Source: Inonotus obliquus (taxonomy: Eukaryota; Basidiomycota; Agaricomycetes; Hymenochaetales; Hymenochaetaceae). Taken from it: 64,000 nucleotides of DNA. The DNA is taken from positions 124,001 through 188,000 of the forward strand of contig JAJHTX010000013.1 of NCBI GenBank assembly GCA_032164295.1, in the 5' to 3' direction. Below the pieces are notes generated by a model. The model worked only from the letters and a program-made list of their open reading frames with translations. It was not told the origin of the DNA and ran no database searches. This document shows positions 45,884-56,969 of the stretch, one piece after another. The first letter of the stretch is position 1; each line of letters begins with the position of its first letter. Made by a program: the position numbers and the translations under genes.

Positions 45884-46674
45884 ATGGCACGGCCACCCTC
45901 AATCCCAACGGAACACGTCCGCCTCATCTTCTCCACAAATAGTCTCCGTAACTGTTCGATTCAGTGCGATGCTCTTGGTCTCCATTATCAACTCTCTACC
46001 CCGATGGATGGTATGGTAAAGAACGGACGGACGACTACTATCACGAGATGGGACCCTCATGAAGGAAGAGACATCGTCATTGCCGAGTGGCGGGGAAAGC
46101 TAATCGGATTTGATCGTATACGGCCTGGTAGTTTCTACACTCCCGGACCTTTGATAGTAAACGATTCCTCGTCAGAAAACGGATTTATAGCAATGGATCA
46201 ATTCTTCCCCAGGGCAAGCGGGATTCCAGGGTTTCCCTGGTTGTAAGCACTCTTGTTCGTTTACTTTGATTCATTTCGGATCAGATCACACTGTTTTCTC
46301 GGAAGTAAACAAACATTCACAGCGAACGGTGGGAAATGCTACACCTGGGTATCTCGCGAATTTTCCTTGAAGGTGAGTACAACTTTCGTGTCTATTGTTG
46401 CAAAGAATGACATATCGAAATAGCTATTCGAAGAAGGTTTGGACGCTCCGATTGCAGAGTACAGAGATAGTAATTTCTTCATAAACAAACGCAATGCGTA
46501 CCTCAGGATCGTCCCGGGCTGCGAGAAAATCCTGGACTACATCGTCGGTATGTAGTAATCCTGTTGTCTGGTTATTCGGGGCTAAATGACTGTGTTCTCA
46601 TAGTAACCTGTGTCATCGCTCAAAGGGCAAGGCGGGATGCCAGTAGGCCTCCTCTCCTGGAAGACTGTAGATAG
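45884..46674 (+). CDS. DUF6593-family protein
   Basis: Four exons, 45884-46242, 46306-46372, 46424-46547 and 46604-46674, give 206 residues. The order is LIFSTNSLRNCSIQCDALG, LHYQLSTPMDGMVK, TTTITRWDPHEGRDIVIAEW, FTANGGKCYTWVSREFSLK, LFEEGLDAPIAEYRD, RNAYLRIVPGCEKILDYIVVTCVIAQRARR. This matches the small DUF6593 fold common in Agaricomycetes, where many copies per genome occur and no function is known. No signal peptide; probably cytosolic. It pairs with the next gene as a tandem duplicate that includes about 300 bp of promoter. The acceptor of intron 1 is AAG, as in its sister. Confidence 0.85.
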
Positions 46675-47732
46675 GTAAGTTTACCTTGTGTCGTATATAG
46701 GCAATGCGACCCGCCCTTGGAATAGAATAAGGAAGCTAAGACTTTCATTTCAGAGTCGATTCAGGATAAAGGCTGGTTCAAATCTCCTGCCTTGCACTGG
46801 ACCGTTATGTACTTCTTGTCGTGCTTTTGTAGACTATCATTGCGCTATCTTACAGTGGATATCGAGAATAGAATACCGTTGTATTCGCTTCACAATTTTC
46901 CACAAGGCATGGTTTCACGAATGTAGCAATGGGAATAGGTTGGCACAAGACGTATCCTCGGGCATCAGCTTGGCATATTGTTTTAGAGTCGTCGGGTTAC
47001 GGCTTGTTCGGCGTTACAAGCCTGATAGTAAGATTGGATCTCATTTTCTCTAAAACGTTGTTGAACTCGTTTAGTCCTAATTTTATCTCTACATTTCCTC
47101 TGGGTCCTGCAGACATCGATATAGGTTCCTGGTGTATATCCTGGCATCGGGGTCCCAACCGGACCGAGCGTTCGAAGGTTTATCATCGACCATCGACAGT
47201 CCGTGCACCACAACGGCGTTGATGACCATGAAGTGATCCTCTCCTCCAGTATATACTGGATCCTGATACATTCTTGAGATGAGAGTCACGGTTAAAATAA
47301 AAACAAAAACAAAAACAAGTGGTCGTGCCCACGCGTTGGAATCGACGCGAAACTATGGCCTATTCTGGATGCGTGAGATTCCGGACCGGTCAAAGCCGAA
47401 TTGTTTACTTTCCGCGACAGGTGAATATTCGGCGTTGAACTTGAATTTTTCAGCGGCGACTACACTCAAAACATCGTCAGGTTATCACCGAACCAGCTTT
47501 TGTTGACTCTTTGAGGCCAAAGCACAAGACATGCAGATACTGTCGGGATGCGTAGGTTGTTCTGCTGCCGTACTCTTGTGGTAGCCGCAGCACTGCGCAG
47601 TGATGGAAGATGTTCAATGCCATTCATTGAATAGGTGCCTCTTTCTCGGCGCACGCGGTCAGATGACTGAGCATAAAGCTCTTAATCACTGAGACCGTAT
47701 CGTCCTCCGCATCAACAACTTGTCTTGTAATC
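46675..47732. other. Intergenic, including the promoter duplicated from the upstream sister gene
   Basis: No supported gene. A short (AAAAAC)n run lies near 47298-47315. From about 47390 the sequence is similar to 45550-45883, marking the left edge of the tandem duplication unit. Confidence 0.45.
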
Positions 47733-48480
47733 ATGGCACAGTCGCTATCAATACCGATGGAACATGCCCACCTCATCTTCTCCTCGAATAATCTCCGTAA
47801 CTGTACTATCCAGTGTGATGCTCTTGGTCTCCACTATCAGCTCTCTACCCCGATGGATGGCATGCTGAAGAAGGAATGCACGACTACTATCACGAAATGG
47901 GATCCTCATGAAGGAAGGGAAGTCGTGATTGCCGAATGGCAGAGGAAGCAATTTGGAACTGATACTATACGACTGAACTTCTGGACTCCTGAGTCATCGA
48001 TGGTCCAAGCTTCCTCACTGGAAGACGGATTTATCTCGATGGACCAGTTCTTCCCCAGGGTGAGTGGGATTCCAGGGTTCCCCCGGTTGTAAGCACTGCT
48101 GTTTTACAGTTATCCGTTTCGAATCATTATATCTCTCTCGGAAGCAAACGAACTTTTACAACGAAAGATGGAAAACGTTACGCCTGGATATCTCGCGAGT
48201 TTTCCCTGAAGGTGAGTATAGACTCTCGAACTATTGTTGCAAAGAATGACATGCAAATATAGCTGTTTGAAGAAGGCTCTGATACTCCAATTGCAGAGTT
48301 TGGGGACGCACATCAACTCATAGTAAGCGCACGCAATGCGTACATCAGTATCGCTCCGGGCTACGAGAAACTCTCGGAATATATCGTCAGTATGTAATTT
48401 TCTCCTTGCCTCTTTACCCAGATCTGACTGGCTGGATTTTCACAGCAACCGGTGTCATCGCCCTTTGGACGAGGAACTAG
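47733..48480 (+). CDS. DUF6593-family protein, tandem copy
   Basis: Exons 47733-48088, 48145-48211, 48263-48389 and 48446-48480 give 194 residues with the same order of blocks and the same intron positions as the gene at 45884. It ends RRN-like at LWTRN, 12 residues earlier than its sister. The sequence after its stop still resembles the last codons of the sister (the CCTCTCCT ... GACTGTAGATAG stretch), so an indel or substitution has shortened the C-terminus. The core domain is complete and the gene looks functional. Confidence 0.83.
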
Positions 48481-50081
48481 TAGAGCTCCTCTCCTAGAGG
48501 ACTGTAGATAGGAAACGACCTCGCATCTTATATGCAATGCAACCTCCCTCGGGATTACCTGTTATCGTTACCAAACTTCTACAGATGATACGTATCGATT
48601 GCGTCCGTGAACACTATAATCGGATAAGGATGAAAGGAAAGGAGGCAAAAACTTTCACTTCAAACTCGACTCAAGATAAACTCTGTAACAAGGCCACTGT
48701 GCTCTTGGTAGCTCCCGCTAACGAATAGCCAATACGCCGGGCTTCTGTTTCGCCGGGTTTTTCACACAGTGACTGATAGCATTCACGAAAGAAGACAATT
48801 CGCGAGATCTGATTCTATTTGTCTTCCCTTTTTTAAATCAGCCGATACGGTAGGTACGGAAGTTATGAAAAGTGAAAACAATAACAAGCTGGAATTAGGG
48901 ACGGAGGCGCGGCGAAGATTGGCCTCCGAGGTAACCAACTCTTCCTTGATGGAAGGCAGCATTGACTCGGAAGCTAAATATCGTGATCGATCGGAGAAAG
49001 CACACGCGCGAAAGTAAATCTGTGCCTTCTTATTCTTTGATATTCTCCATTGTGTGTTCCGAAACTCTCCCACCCTCTGTTGTATTAGCGTAAGAAAATC
49101 GGGCTGCAAGCTAGAAGTTCCAACCGACTGAACGTTTCCCTGGTCAATGTCATGTAGCTTACGTGTTTTCATCATTACTTGAAGTCCGTGTCGGCTCGAT
49201 CACCGATGCGTGTAAATCTGGGAGGAGTTGTGCATGTCATGCGCCTTCGGTCGACACTCGTCATGCAATCACTGTTGATTCTTCTTACTAAGTAGAGTAC
49301 TGAATAAAATGAAAACTTGAATAAGATACGATCATGGTAAAGTTCCGCTTCAGTCTCCTCGATCATTTCATCTATCGGGGTTGACCATAGTAGTATGAGT
49401 CAATTTTGATGAGCCGAACGAGACAGAGATTACAACATTCTAACAACACAAGCGATTGGGGAACGGAAGTGGAATGGAACAGAAGGACGATGGACTGGGT
49501 GAACCGTATACTACTTGTATGAGCCAATCAATTGCAAATTCCTTTTTTTTCCCCTGACTGATTCTTTTACGTTTGAGCAAATCAACGGAGACGGAGTGAG
49601 TAGTCTTGCAGGAACCGAGTACTGAGGGGATAATCGAACCGCCTTGCCACCTATCTCGAGTCTACTCAGAACAATTCGTGGAGACGCGTTGAAATCTGTC
49701 TTTTACCGTTCTTGAGATCGAGTCTACTCAGTTTTTCGACCTTCCGGCGGAAAACACGATGATCCAGAATTAGATCCGAGAATTTTTCCTTATTCTTTGC
49801 TTCGGCACCGAAACTTATTGCCGCTACCGCTTATTTTCGAGACACTTGTAATTCAATTTTCCGCACTAGTTAGCGAAGTCAGTCAACCGTCTTGGATTCA
49901 CATGCGAGAAATGGAGAAGTGCCCAAATAAATTGCATTGCATTAAGTAGAGTCAGGGTATGCAAGCGTAATTACATTGCTGTACTTGTATCACAACTTCG
50001 AAACTAGTGGTATTGTCATCATCAAATCCTCCTACGCCAGTGGATGGGACGTTCTTTTAAAATATCCAAAAGGAAAGCCGT
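48481..50081. other. Intergenic, no supported gene
   Basis: 1.6 kb with short frames only on both strands (such as 48769-49017). A CGAGTCTACTCAG direct repeat occurs near 49657 and 49719. I see no other structure. Confidence 0.4.
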
Positions 50082-50942
50082 TTAGCAGATGGAGAGGAGA
50101 TTTCCGACGACGTTCAAGCCGAGGGCGAGAATGGTACCGACAAGGCCGAGGACGAGAGGGATGAGGCAGCCAAGCAAGCCGTCAACGAGGGCGATGACAG
50201 CGCTAATAAGACCGCAGAGGCAGTCACCGAAGGCAACAGCGACGAGAGCGTCAATGATGATCTTAACGTCTGCGACAATGCCGAGAACGAAGCCGAGAGC
50301 ACCGAAGACGAGCTAGAAAATCAAAGTCATTTAGCCTGAATTGTTCTCGGTACGAAAGATAATATCGAACTTACGCAGAGCACGTCGGCAAGGAGCTGAG
50401 CAATTACGCTAACAGCGAGTTGGGTAGTGCCATCAGCCGAAATGAGAATAAGCGAGATATCCGCGCCGACGAGAGCCTTAAGTTCGACAGTAGCAGCCAC
50501 AACGACACTGACAATAGCCTTGAGGATGGGAATGAGAGTATCCTTGGTGGCACTCTTAGCATCCAGGGCATCTGGATTGTAGTCTTAACATAGTGACATG
50601 ACAGCTGCATGGGTACTTACAGAGAGCATCGATGTGGACATTGAGGTTCACCTTGAGGTCGACAAGGATTGCCGCGACACCCCGCTTTTCATGACGAGGA
50701 AGAACCCCCTCAGTGGATGGAACATTAGGAACAGCAGAAAATTTGGGAGCGACTGGGACGCTGGGACTGTGACGAGCGTGAACAGCAGCACCAGCTTTCT
50801 CTACGACGACAGCATCCACAGTACGAGCGTGTACCTTGGCACCACCAATGGCGGCAGCTGCGGCATCAATGGGTGCAGGGGCAGCGGTCACGAAGGGCGC
50901 AAGAGCGGCGGCAGCGAGGGCAAGGAGGCTGAAGGAGCGCAT
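50082..50942 (-). CDS. Secreted hydrophobic protein, unknown function
   Basis: Exons 50942-50621, 50571-50375 and 50312-50082 give 249 residues. The N-terminus MRSFSLLALAAAALAPFVTA is a clear signal peptide with likely cleavage before APAPID. An Ala/Val/Pro-rich region with HARTV, HARHS and HEKRG (a possible Kex2 KR site near residue 87) follows. The C-terminal 140 residues alternate Val/Leu/Ile/Ala with Gly and Asp and contain four Cys, three of them in a short GDCLCG...LLGCL stretch. This looks like an extracellular or cell-wall amphipathic protein. It lacks the eight-Cys pattern of hydrophobins. A 49-nt first intron with a CAG acceptor is preferred over a 37-nt alternative. Not assigned to a family. 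Confidence 0.75.
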
Positions 50943-52003
50943 GATGTTGAAGTTGGATTAAATGAGTGACTGGATGCCCAAAGGCGATGAGGAGGTTTTG
51001 CGGAAGTGCGAGAAGAAGAGACTGGAGAGTCGATGGAGATCCTTGTGTTTGTTTGAAGGGGGATTTTATACTTTCCATGCTTTCCCGGCGCGTGGTTTGT
51101 TTGTCATGCATGATATGATTTTTTGTCATAGCACCTTCCAAGATTACGGAGCCGTGTAGAGCCAGGCGCTACAAGCAATAAGCGGCGTCGGCAAGAATAA
51201 AGCAAGACCCCCATAAATCCCGGTGCTACTTCCGAAATCGTAAAACAAATCTTGGAAAATCGTTCGCTTAACCGGAGTACTGAATTGCATGTGCTAGGCG
51301 GCGGTGATGGGTGTGACGTTCAAGAAATAATCCTCCTGCAGAAAACGCTAGGCTAGGGTGCCAAGGAAGGTGCCGGCAAGGCATCTGAAACAATTACGTA
51401 CAAGCCTTCGAGTCCAATTCTCCTCTGCAATATATAAAATCGTGTTCTTGTGGACAGCAAAAAATCGTTTCCTGTCTGCAGCAGTGAATGGAATCTCACA
51501 CTTCAATCGACCGATGGAACGAAGTCACTGAAAGCTCCTTAAGTCCAGCTCGAAACCGAATAAACGGGAGAAGCACCGATCAAGTCCCCGTTACGTACGC
51601 ATATTTTTCATAGCCTCGAGGGAGTCTGAGAAAATAACAAGTGAATGGAAGCGCAAAGCCAAAAAACTCGATATCGAAATCAAATAACAGACGAGGTCGG
51701 ATACGAAGAGGATAAAGCTCTACTTAGAGCGGGGAAAGTACGCCGCGGCTCTTCTATTCCCTGTGTTATACGTAGACGCCAGATCCGCAGATATTCGAGC
51801 TGAGTGGTATCGAATGCAATAAATCAGCACAGAAAACGCAGCAGTCGTTCGAGAAGAAGAAAGGTGGATGAAGAAGCGTGATCTGTGATTAGTCAATGTG
51901 ATACTTGGTCACGTTAAAACTGTACAGTTTTATATTACTAAGCATCATCCTTCATCTTGTTTGAAGTGGAGGGCGACATTCAACGCAACATTGCTCTTCA
52001 AAA
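50943..52003. other. Divergent promoter region
   Basis: About 1 kb between two divergently transcribed genes. A TATAAAAT-type box (TATAAAATCCCC on the minus strand, near 51065) serves the secreted protein gene. A pyrimidine-rich stretch (about 51930-52000) precedes the ribosomal protein gene. No gene seen. Confidence 0.5.
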
Positions 52004-52659
52004 ATGTCGAAGCGCGGTAAGTCATGCTGCTTACTCCTTGGGTTTCGGTGGAACTGATCTCGCATGTCTTTTAATGTTCTACCTAATTCTTCTGTGAAAA
52101 TCACGATTGCAACAACATACAGGCGCAGGAACCTCGGGCAACAAGTTCCGTATGTCTCTCGGTCTGCCGACCGGAGCAGTTGTCAACTGCGCAGACAACA
52201 GCGGTGCCAGGTCACTTTATCTCATCGAACCTTACGGATTCGGCTCGCACTTGAATCGTCTACCAGATGCCGGTGTGGGTGATATGGTTGTTGCGTCAGT
52301 GAAGAAGGGCAAGCCAGAACTCCGAAAGAAGAGTCCGTAAAGCCTTTCGCCCCAAGCTGCGTTGGAAATTGACCTGTACCGACTCTGAACCCACATTCTA
52401 GCTATGCCTATCGTGATCGTTCGACAGCGCAAGTCCTGGCGTCGAAAAGACGGCGTTTGGCTGTACTTCGAGGATAACGCCGGTGTCATTGTCAACCCGA
52501 AAGGTGAAATGAAGGGTTCCGCTATCACTGGACCCGTTGCCAAAGAATGTGTACGTCTTTTGCGGTCGCCTCTTGAAGTAGAGCCTTTTGAACGGAATTT
52601 GTTGATTTTAGGCTGACCTCTGGCCTCGTATTGCATCGAACGCGGGTACAGTCGTATAG
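52004..52659 (+). CDS. RPL23: 60S ribosomal protein uL14 (L23)
   Basis: Exons 52004-52016, 52123-52332, 52402-52550 and 52612-52659 give 139 residues, the family length. [71 protein letters not shown] and [12 protein letters not shown] are standard uL14 sequence. The protein sits at the 60S subunit interface beside the sarcin-ricin loop and contacts eIF6. The stretch [20 protein letters not shown] departs from the usual form, and the join at the third exon gives Thr where most have Val before MP. A first intron right after four codons is typical of ribosomal protein genes. It is probably functional, though divergence leaves a second diverged copy possible. Confidence 0.9.
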
Positions 52660-53687
52660 AATTCAGATCTATAGTTGCAATTGTGTTTTATGCTTTCCCG
52701 TGCATCTATACCGCTTCGCGCCACCTGTATTTCCATGTCCAGGTTTGTTATGACAATGCCCTAGCTCGGAGCTAAATTGTAACTTCGAGGAGACGTGCAG
52801 TGCTGACCGCTTCGGCCTGCCGCGCTGAAGCGTTATAGCAACATCCTCCATTGGATTTCACTCCGTAACACTCGCTCTTGGTCTGTTCGCTCTTGTCACT
52901 CTACTGCAGGATTTGAGAATCTATCGAGAATGGCGGCTTATCATCCGAACCATTCGTGCATACTTTCGAATAAGCTGGTTATTCAAAACAAGGGATAAAT
53001 CTAAGAAAAGCAGCCTCCTTCTGCTTTATTCTTTTGAAATCAAACCTCAATGAGGATCAACATGTCTTGCCGTTGGTGATGAAAGATCGGGGACGAGGAG
53101 GTTTGTCACTGCTGCTCGAAAAGTACGTCGCGCCTGTTGGGGAGCGAAGTATGTACTGACAAAAACAGAAGTAAAACATGGCCGATTTTTTTCCGTTGTT
53201 ACATGAGATACGGAAATTCCTTATCCTTGATTATCCACTACGACATAGTACTGTCATCCAGCGATGAGCCTTTCGAAGTGAGGCCAGCAGTCATAATAAC
53301 AAGTCCACCACGTTGATGTAAAACACCACTAGACGACACTGCGTCTCATTGCGCGAAGGACACGGTCTGATCGAAAGAGGATGAGGAAGTTGCAATGGAG
53401 TTCAAAGGTGTGGGAATATTTCATGCTGAGTCCATCTTACTTGACTTAGGGCCGGTGCTTTCGCGTACGGAAGCATGCAGTCTCGTTGTCAATTACCAAC
53501 TAAGGAAATGCTGCGACTCCAGCGTTTGAGTTAAATCAGGGCAATGCCACCCGAACAACATTGAACGACCACGGCTACTGCCATCGACGACAACACCAAA
53601 ATTCGCTCTAGGTGCATATGTCCTTGTCTATCCAGCTCTTGACGAGAACGAAGGTTGATCTCGTTAATCACATCAACCGTTGCAGAC
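52660..53687. other. Intergenic, left border of the SET cluster
   Basis: No gene. Near 53427-53460 is a diverged form (TGAGTCC ... GGGCCGGTGC) of the promoter module shared by other SET genes downstream. Confidence 0.45.
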
Positions 53688-54183
53688 ATGTCGCCCGCCA
53701 CTGTAGATAGAGTCTTGAAATCTCACGACAAAGGCACGCACACCGACTACCTGCGTATGTGCAGAACCCCAGACCGAAAGCGCGTCGTTGGAGCTTGATG
53801 GTATACGAGGAAGTCAACAATCCCTTTCCCTTGAACAAGGGCTGGGAACCACCCGACACGCCCTCTCCGCCATTACACGAAATACGCTCGGTTCCATCCA
53901 AAGGACGAGGTCTCTTCGCAACACGGGACATCAAACAAAACGACGTGATCGTTCGTGAAAGGCCGATTCTCATGACACCCAGAATAGTCATGGAGCGACC
54001 GGCGGACACGAGTACTTGAGTTTAGACGCCAACTTACTCCAGTTGTTGTACTGGCTTGATAATGAGAATCGGGAAAAAGTATTTCAGCTGCACAATTGCA
54101 AGCCTCTGTACGAAGGTGGAACACTCAGCGGTTTACTCCGGACGAATGTCATCGATGCGCTTTTCCCGGACGCTTCAATAAGC
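53688..54183 (+). pseudogene. SET-domain gene fragment (cluster copy 1)
   Basis: 5' half of the first exon of the SET family. The ATG at 53688 gives MSPATVDRVLKSHDKG, then YLRMCRTPDRKRVVGA and a TGA where other copies have Trp. A 1-nt loss follows immediately, restoring no frame; in the shifted frame VPSKGRGLFATRDIKQNDV is intact. A second 1-nt loss near 53992 shifts again, and LDNENREKVFQLHNC follows. Homology ends near 54183, before the NHDC catalytic block. Three lesions and a truncation make it a clear pseudogene. Confidence 0.88.
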
Positions 54184-54629
54184 ATACGCAGGTAAGTGTT
54201 GATGTGCAGGAATGGATTCCATAACTTGAGGTCTCTATTCGGGGTCATGTCCGACATTCTGCAATGATGTCGGTTATAACTCTTGCAATCGTCAAACGCT
54301 AGCTAGCGAGACAAGACATGGATACTCACTAGTGTATGGATGGGAACCTGGAGTGGATTAAAGCCTCTTGTCGTTGGTGAAGGTTTGGGAACGAGGATTG
54401 TTACTTGAAATGTATGTCGCGTCGGTTGGGGAACAAAGTAACAGAAGTCAAACGTGACGGACTCTTTCCGTTCTTACATGAGAAGCCAGCAGTCACAATA
54501 ACGCGTCCATCACCACCAGACAACAGTCCGTCGCCTGCGTAGCGCCCCTGCATTACGTGCAAAACACTCTTTTGGCTGGTGGCGAAGAGGATAAGGAGGT
54601 TAAAGGTGCGAGACGAGAATGATTCATGC

Positions 54630-54659
54630 TGAGTCAGCTAGGTGACTTAGGGCCGGCAC
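54630..54659 (+). promoter_or_regulatory. Shared SET-cluster promoter module (copy 2 gene)
   Basis: TGAGTCA (54630-54636), the Gcn4/AP-1-type bZIP site, followed 13 nt later by GGGCCGGCAC (54650-54659), about 280-310 nt upstream of the ATG. The same pair occurs upstream of copies 3 and 5. Because the surrounding promoter is duplicated, conservation alone does not prove function. Confidence 0.5.
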
Positions 54660-54938
54660 TCTCGCGTTTTGGCGGCAGCTAACTAAGGCAATATTAATAC
54701 TAGTGCTACTACTAGTACTGCGACTCTCCAGAACGGGAAGGGATATTATCGTAGTCACGTTTGAGTTATGTCAGAGCATGACCTTCCACAATCATTCGAC
54801 TAACGTGCCCTTTGTTGGACAACCCCATCGACGACAACAACGAATTCTCTCTCTAGGTCATTTCTACCCATTAACCGGTGCGTACTCCCTCGGCTCTCCA
54901 CGAGATTCGATTCGTTGATCACATCCATCGTTGAAGTC

Positions 54939-56112
54939 ATGGCGCCCGCCACTGTAGATAGAGTCTTGAAATCTTACGACGAAGGCATGCACACCGACTA
55001 CCTGCGTATGTGCAGAACCCCAGATCGAAAGCGCGTCGTCGGAGCTTGGTGGCTATATGAGGAAGTCAACAATCGCTTTCCCTTGAACAAGGGATGGGAG
55101 CCACCCGACACGCCTTCTCCACCTTTACACGAAATACGCTCGGTTCCATCCAAGGGACGAGGTCTCTTTGCGGCACGGGACATCAAGCAGAACGATGTGA
55201 TCGTTCGTGAACGACCGATATTCTTGGCACCCAAGGCACATTCGGGAGCTGAAGGCAATCAATGGCTGTACTCGGACCAGAACTTGCTCCAGTTATTGTA
55301 CTGGCTCGAGCAGGAAGACAGAGATAAACTAGTTCAGCTACATAATTGCTGGTCATTGGATGAGTGCGGTCCGATTACTGGCATACTACGAACCAATGGC
55401 CTCCGCGCATCCTTCCCGGGAGCTTCGATATGTGATAGCTACGGTGCCATCTGTCTGATTATGTCATATGCGAATCATGAGTGAGTCCTCATTTCATGCA
55501 GATTTTCAAGTGCATCCTTTACAGAAATGCGTCTTTGATAGTTGCAGTTCGAACGCGGGATGGAAGTTTGATCCAGAAACAGCTGTAATGACTCTTTACG
55601 CGAAGCGCAACATCTCCGCCGACGAGGAAATCACAATAAGTTATACGGATTCGTCTACATCACTTGTCGAACGAAGAAGAGAACTCAAGCTATCGTACGA
55701 TTTCATCTGCGCCTGCACACGTTGTTCTTCACCGACAACTGAGGAACGCAGTGAACGTAGACGCTTCGTAGATTTCAAGCCTCAACTTGGTCTTGTCGCA
55801 CTCTTCTCGTCCGTCCCGTCTTGGAGGAAGCATGCCGTGGGGAGACGCGACATCCGACTAATGGAACTGATCATTCATATGCTAGATGAAGAAAATCTCA
55901 ACGGGAATCGCATTTTACCGCTAACTCATATCGGTTTCATGTGCTCTGTCCTTGGAGATGTTGAGAAATTCAAGGAAACGGCTATTGAGATACTTGTGAT
56001 TCTTGCGCCGAGGAGAGGAAAGGAGAGCGTTGACCCTAAAATGTACGAAATGTGGTTACGCTGGTTTGCGGATCCGACGTCGCATGTGATGTGGAATAAA
56101 TGGCGCCTCTAG
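54939..56112 (+). CDS. SMYD-like SET-domain protein (cluster copy 2)
   Basis: Exons 54939-55480 and 55542-56112 encode 370 residues. VPSKGRGLFAARDIKQNDVIVRERPI is the N-terminal SET block. The intron falls inside NHD, and exon 2 opens with CSSNAGWKFDPETAVMTLYAKR, then EEITISYTD with the expected Tyr, and the post-SET CACTRC cysteines. The C-terminal 130 residues are helical. SET proteins of this type use S-adenosylmethionine to methylate lysines; substrates of the fungal branch are unknown. The motif NHDCSS has Ser where most SET proteins have Pro after the Cys-Ser, a possible weakening of the active site. Preferred start is the ATG of MAPATVDRVLK, shared with copies 3 and 5. Confidence 0.86.
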
Positions 56113-56225
56113 ATGTCATGAAGGCCAAACTTATGTGTTGCTTCTTGGGCGTACGCATGTACCGTATCAGTGCTACTATATGCATGGTCGAATCCGAGTT
56201 AAGAAAGTATTTCATCGTAAAACGA

Positions 56226-56278
56226 AACGGTATACTCCGAACTAATTCCATCGATGCGCTTTTCACGGACGTTTAAAG
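56226..56278 (+). pseudogene. Short SET exon-1 remnant
   Basis: About 50 nt matching 54122-54175 of cluster copy 1 (GGTATACTCCGAACTAATTC), followed by spacer sequence that also matches (TAACTTGAGGACTCTATCCGG). It marks the left end of a tandem duplication whose right part is copy 3. Confidence 0.75.
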
Positions 56279-56660
56279 ATGCATACCCAGATAAGTATTG
56301 GTATGCAGAAATGGATGCCATAACTTGAGGACTCTATCCGGGGTCGTGTCCGACATTCTGGAATGGTGTCGGTTATAGATCAACGTGTCTTGTGAAGGAT
56401 TGGGAACGAGGAATATTGTTACGTGAAAACGGTTGGGGAACGAAGTAAGTACTGACAGAAGTCAAACGTGACCGACTCTTTCCGTTTTTATATGAGACAC
56501 GGAATTTCCTTAGTGGCATGCGAAGTGAAGCCAGCAGTCACAATAACTCGTCCACCACTACCACCAGAGAGCAGTCCATTTCCTTCGTAGTGCCCCTACA
56601 TTGCGCGCAAGACGGTGATGAAAGATGATAAGGACGAGGTGGCGCGAGAATATCTTATGC

Positions 56661-56690
56661 TGAGTCAGCTACTTGACGTAGGGCCGGCAC
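56661..56690 (+). promoter_or_regulatory. Shared SET-cluster promoter module (copy 3 gene)
   Basis: TGAGTCA (56661-56667) and GGGCCGGCAC (56681-56690) with the same 13-nt gap as in copy 2, about 280-310 nt before the ATG at 56970. Confidence 0.5.
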
Positions 56691-56969
56691 TTTCGCGTTT
56701 TGACGGCAGCCACCAACTAAGGCAACACTAGTACTAGTAAGTACTGTGACTCTCCAGAACAGGAAGAGAGATTATTGTAGTCACGTTTGAGTTATGTCAG
56801 AGCATGACCTTCCACAATCATTAGACCAACGTGCCCTTTGTTGGACAACCCCATCGACGACAACGCCGAATTCTCTCTAGGTCATTTCTAAGCAATAACC
56901 GCGACCAGTGCGTAAGCCATTGTCTCTCCGCGAAATTCGGCTTCGTTGATCATATCTACCGCTGCAGAT

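Noticed and set aside
46740..46810. tRNA gene suggested by GGTTCAAATCTCC
   Set aside because: No matching acceptor stem, D arm or anticodon arm could be drawn around it.
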